This document shows, one piece after another, positions 61,359-64,000 of a stretch of 64,000 bases of DNA. How positions within the stretch are numbered: the stretch's first letter is position 1; each line of letters opens with the position of its first letter. Below the pieces are notes generated by a model. The model was not told where the DNA came from, did no database searches, and saw only the letters and a program-made list of their open reading frames with translations. A program made the translations under genes and the position numbers. Source of the DNA: Acidimicrobiia bacterium (GTDB taxonomy: Bacteria; Actinomycetota; Acidimicrobiia; IMCC26256; PALSA-610); the NCBI GenBank assembly GCA_036271555.1, contig DATBAK010000002.1:1-64000 (forward strand), given 5' to 3'.

Positions 61359-64000
61359 ATGTTCCTGAGGTCCTTGACCCTCAAAGGGTTCAAGTCGTTC
61401 GCCGAGAAGACGACGCTCGAGTTCGAGCCCGGTGTCATGGTCGTCGTCGGGCCGAACGGCTCGGGCAAGTCGAACCTCGTCGACGCGGTCGCGTGGGTGC
61501 TCGGCGCGCAGGGTGCGCGGGCGCTGCGCGGCGGGAAGATGGACGACGTCATCTTCGCGGGCACCGCCGATCGGCCCGCGCTCGGGCGCGCCGAGGTGTC
61601 GCTCACGATCGACAACGCGTCGCAGATGCTGCCGATCGAGTTCACCGAGGTGACGATCACCCGCACGCTCTTCCGCACGGGCGAGTCGGAGTACGCGATC
61701 AATGGCGCGTCGTGCCGACTGCTCGACATCCAAGAGCTCCTCTCGGACTCGGGCATCGGTCGCCAGCAGCACGTGATCGTCGGGCAGGGTCAGCTCGACG
61801 CGGTGCTGAACGCGCGCGCCGAGGACCGGCGGGCGATCATCGAAGAGGCTGCGGGCGTCCTCAAATACCGCAAGCGCAAGGAGAAGGCGGAGCGCCGGCT
61901 CGAGGCGACCGAGGCGAACCTGCTCCGGCTCACCGACCTGTTGCGTGAGGTGCGGCGCCAGCTGCGTCCACTCGAGCGGCAGGCCGACGCCGCCCGTCGT
62001 CACGACGGACTGCAGACAACGCTTCGCGAGATCCGGCTGCACCTCTCCGGCCGCGACATCGAGATGCTCACGACGCGGCTCGAACGACGCGGCCTGCGGC
62101 GGGGCGAGCTCGGAACATCCGAGGCCGAGGTGCGCGCGCGTCTGCGCGTGCTCGACGCCGATGTCGCGCGGGCCGAGCGCGAGCTCAGCCGCCCCGGCGA
62201 CGACGACGTCGCCGACTTGTTGATGCGCGTCGAAGCCGCTCGCGAACGCGGTCGCGGTCTGCAGGCACTCATTGCCGAGCGCGCGCGCGGCATCGAACGG
62301 GAGCTGCTCGCCGCCGCCGACGAAGGGGTCGTGGAGACGCTCGTCGCCGACGCCGCGTCGCTGCGCGACGAGCTCGCCTCGGTCGAGCTCGAACGCGAAG
62401 GACTGCGCCCGCTGCTCGACTCCGCGCGCATCGCCGCGGCGCGCGCCGAAGAGTGCCGCGCCGCGATCGACGACGCGTCAGGACCCGCGCCCGACGCGCG
62501 CGGCGCCGCGGAACAAGAGCTCGCGGAGGCGACGCAGCGCTGGAACGACGCGGTCGCGTCGCACGACGGCATCCGCGCGCGTATCGACGCGTTGAGCGCC
62601 GACGTGCCGTCGGTTCGCGAGCAGCTGGTCGCGGCCGCTGCCGCGCTCGCCGCGCTGGAGCCCGAGCGGACCCGTACGCACACCGCGCGCGCCGCCGCGG
62701 CCGAGGCGTTCCGCGCGATCGAGGCAACCGTCGAACCCGAGCACGCGGCCGAGGGCGACGAGCGTCGCGCCGCCGAGGAGGCACACGAGGCCGCGGTCGC
62801 GACGCTGCGGCACGACGAAGCCGAGGCCGCGCGCTGGCGCGCCCGTGCCGACGTGCTCGCGGCGGCCCTCGAAGAGGAGCACGCGACCGCGGGCGGCGAG
62901 GCCGTGCGCGACCTGCCGGGCGTGCTCGGACCGCTGCTCGACCACCTCGACATCTCGCCCGGCGCAGAGGCCGCGGTCGAGGCCGCGCTCGGTCCGCACC
63001 TGCGCGCGCTCGTCGTCGACGGCGGCGGCGCGGCGCGCGCCGCGGTGGAGCGGTTGCGCGACGGCGATGTCTCTGCGCTGCTGCTCGTCGCCGACCGGTT
63101 CGCGCGTCCGGCGGCGTCGGCGCTCACCCATCCCGCCGACAGCCGCCCGTTGTTGGAGATGGTGCGCACGCGGCGCCCCGATCTCGACGCGCTCGTGCGC
63201 GCGCTACTCGCACGCGTCGTGCTCGTGGAAGGCGACTGGCACGCCGCGCTCGATGTCGCGCTCGGCGATCCCGAGCTCGTGGTCGTCACGCGCGACGGTG
63301 ATCGCTTCGGTGGACCGACACCGTGGCGCGCCGGTCCCGCTGGTCGTTCCGCGGTCACACCGTCGACGCTCGCCGACGCGCAGGCGCGCGCCGACGATGC
63401 CGAAGGCGGTGCAGTCACGAGTCGCAACGCGCTTGCATCGGCGCGCCGGCGCCTCGATGCCGCACGCGACGCCGAGGCCAACGCGCGCCGCACGCGCCAG
63501 GTCGCGTACGACGCGGCGCGTCGCGAGCTCGCGGCGGCCGAGAGTGCGCTGCGCGACGTCGAGACCTCGTCGGCGGGCGCAACCGAACGGCGCGCGTCGC
63601 TCGACGCTCGCCTCGCGGAGCTCGAACCCCGACTCGCCGACCTGCCGGCGCGCGCGACCGAGGCCGAGCGCGCGGTCGAGGACACCGCCGCGCAGCGCAC
63701 GCGTGCGCGCCAGGCACTCGAGGTCGCGCTGACGGCCGAGCGCGAAGCGTCGGCGGCCCGGCGCGCCGCGCAGACCCGCTACGAGGAGGCGCGCGTCGAA
63801 GCCGACCGGCTGCGCCGCGAGACCGAGGTCCGTGCGGCCGGGGTCGACGAACGTCGTGGCCTGCTCGCTCGTCGCCTGTCCGACGTCGAGCGCCGGCTCG
63901 CCGCCCGTCCGGACGAGGAAGCCGCCGCGCAGCGCCGCCGCGCCGAGCTCGAGGAGCGCGCCGCGGCAGTACAGGCACTCGGCGAACGGCTGCGGGAACG
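61359..64000 (+). CDS. smc: Chromosome partition protein SMC, C-terminus beyond the window
   Basis: At least 880 residues of SMC, which loops and organises DNA together with ScpA/ScpB. ATG 61359 gives MFLRSLTLKGFKSFAEKTTL. The Walker A is GPNGSGKSNL (31-40), the Q-loop and R-loop regions are GGKMDDVIFAGTADRPALGR AEVSL and IGRQQHVIVGQGQLDAVLNA. Two coiled-coil stretches (about 150-510 and from 680 on) flank a hinge near 520-660 (GVLGPLLDHLDISPGAEAAV). The frame is open to base 64000. A GGAGGAGG lies 22 bases upstream, rather far, and a TACGCT could be a -10 before it. Confidence 0.95.
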   Translation, partial: MFLRSLTLKGFKSFAEKTTLEFEPGVMVVVGPNGSGKSNLVDAVAWVLGAQGARALRGGKMDDVIFAGTADRPALGRAEVSLTIDNASQMLPIEFTEVTITRTLFRTGESEYAINGASCRLLDIQELLSDSGIGRQQHVIVGQGQLDAVLNARAEDRRAIIEEAAGVLKYRKRKEKAERRLEATEANLLRLTDLLREVRRQLRPLERQADAARRHDGLQTTLREIRLHLSGRDIEMLTTRLERRGLRRGELGTSEAEVRARLRVLDADVARAERELSRPGDDDVADLLMRVEAARERGRGLQALIAERARGIERELLAAADEGVVETLVADAASLRDELASVELEREGLRPLLDSARIAAARAEECRAAIDDASGPAPDARGAAEQELAEATQRWNDAVASHDGIRARIDALSADVPSVREQLVAAAAALAALEPERTRTHTARAAAAEAFRAIEATVEPEHAAEGDERRAAEEAHEAAVATLRHDEAEAARWRARADVLAAALEEEHATAGGEAVRDLPGVLGPLLDHLDISPGAEAAVEAALGPHLRALVVDGGGAARAAVERLRDGDVSALLLVADRFARPAASALTHPADSRPLLEMVRTRRPDLDALVRALLARVVLVEGDWHAALDVALGDPELVVVTRDGDRFGGPTPWRAGPAGRSAVTPSTLADAQARADDAEGGAVTSRNALASARRRLDAARDAEANARRTRQVAYDAARRELAAAESALRDVETSSAGATERRASLDARLAELEPRLADLPARATEAERAVEDTAAQRTRARQALEVALTAEREASAARRAAQTRYEEARVEADRLRRETEVRAAGVDERRGLLARRLSDVERRLAARPDEEAAAQRRRAELEERAAAVQALGERLRE

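Noticed and set aside
1-64000. tRNA, rRNA or prophage genes
   Set aside because: No tRNA T-arm or cloverleaf-like stretch, rRNA sequence, integrase or phage structural gene was recognised by eye; a tRNAscan run would be decisive.

Overview
This 64 kb window is a chromosomal segment of a very GC-rich bacterium with tightly packed genes, many 4-base start/stop overlaps and no visible phage, plasmid, transposase, tRNA, rRNA or CRISPR. The gene content points to Actinomycetota: two LLM-class (F420-type) oxidoreductases, a UvrD2-like helicase with an HRDC tail, a GTP-type PEP carboxykinase, a DivIVA-like septation protein and the block coaD / DivIVA-like / DUF177 / rpmF / plsX / rnc / mutM / smc. 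The acyl-CoA-rich gene set and divergent sequences suggest Acidimicrobiia or a related uncultured lineage, but that placement is an inference.

Layout. 1-9.1 kb: an acyl-CoA carboxylase subunit (cut by the window edge), an acyl-CoA dehydrogenase, a VOC protein, a zinc alcohol dehydrogenase, and a minus-strand run of small proteins, a geranylgeranyl-reductase-like flavoprotein and an ABC exporter. 9.2-18.7 kb: etfBA, a Tat-exported metallophosphoesterase with a DUF2237 protein, a DUF429 pair divergent from a nucleoside deoxyribosyltransferase, a second ABC exporter, exonuclease III and a phosphotransferase/DUF6285 pair. 19-31.4 kb: a two-component system, ribB, an SMP-30 protein, a CoA transferase, purK, rmuC, a secreted nuclease, a PLP decarboxylase and a UvrD2-like helicase. 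31.8-42 kb: a DUF45 peptidase, a PH/SHOCT membrane protein, a metal-receptor-like protein, a galT-galK-galK-HIT operon, two LLM oxidoreductases, PAC2 and PNPOx-like proteins and a degenerate ATPase-fold protein. 42-50 kb: acyl-CoA ligase, ddl, a stand-alone Lrp-type effector domain, pckG, an arylamine N-acetyltransferase, small stress proteins and rpmB. 50-64 kb: a conserved housekeeping block: DAK2 protein, recG, rsmD, coaD, DivIVA-like protein, DUF177, rpmF, plsX, RNase III, Fpg-like glycosylase and smc (cut by the window end).

How the genes fit together. Acyl-CoA dehydrogenase, ETF, acyl-CoA ligase, CoA transferase and acyl-CoA carboxylase make an aerobic acyl-CoA breakdown theme. galT and galK form the start of a Leloir pathway without galE. 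The DAK2 protein and PlsX both bear on acyl-phosphate supply for membrane lipids.

What stands out. (1) RNase III is translated as one polypeptide with an N-terminal acyl-carrier-protein fold whose phosphopantetheine serine is replaced by Asp; no start codon exists from which RNase III could be made alone. (2) The Fpg-like enzyme beside it has lost the residues that fill the DNA void in Fpg. (3) One of two adjacent galactokinases has changed two sugar-pocket residues. (4) Many genes lack a Shine-Dalgarno but have a TANNNT or CANNNT box 6-8 bases before the start codon, the signature of leaderless transcripts; in two divergent pairs the two boxes overlap. (5) A family of roughly 80-100 bp intergenic repeats recurs in both orientations at eight or more sites, and a separate 59 bp repeat recurs 54 kb apart.
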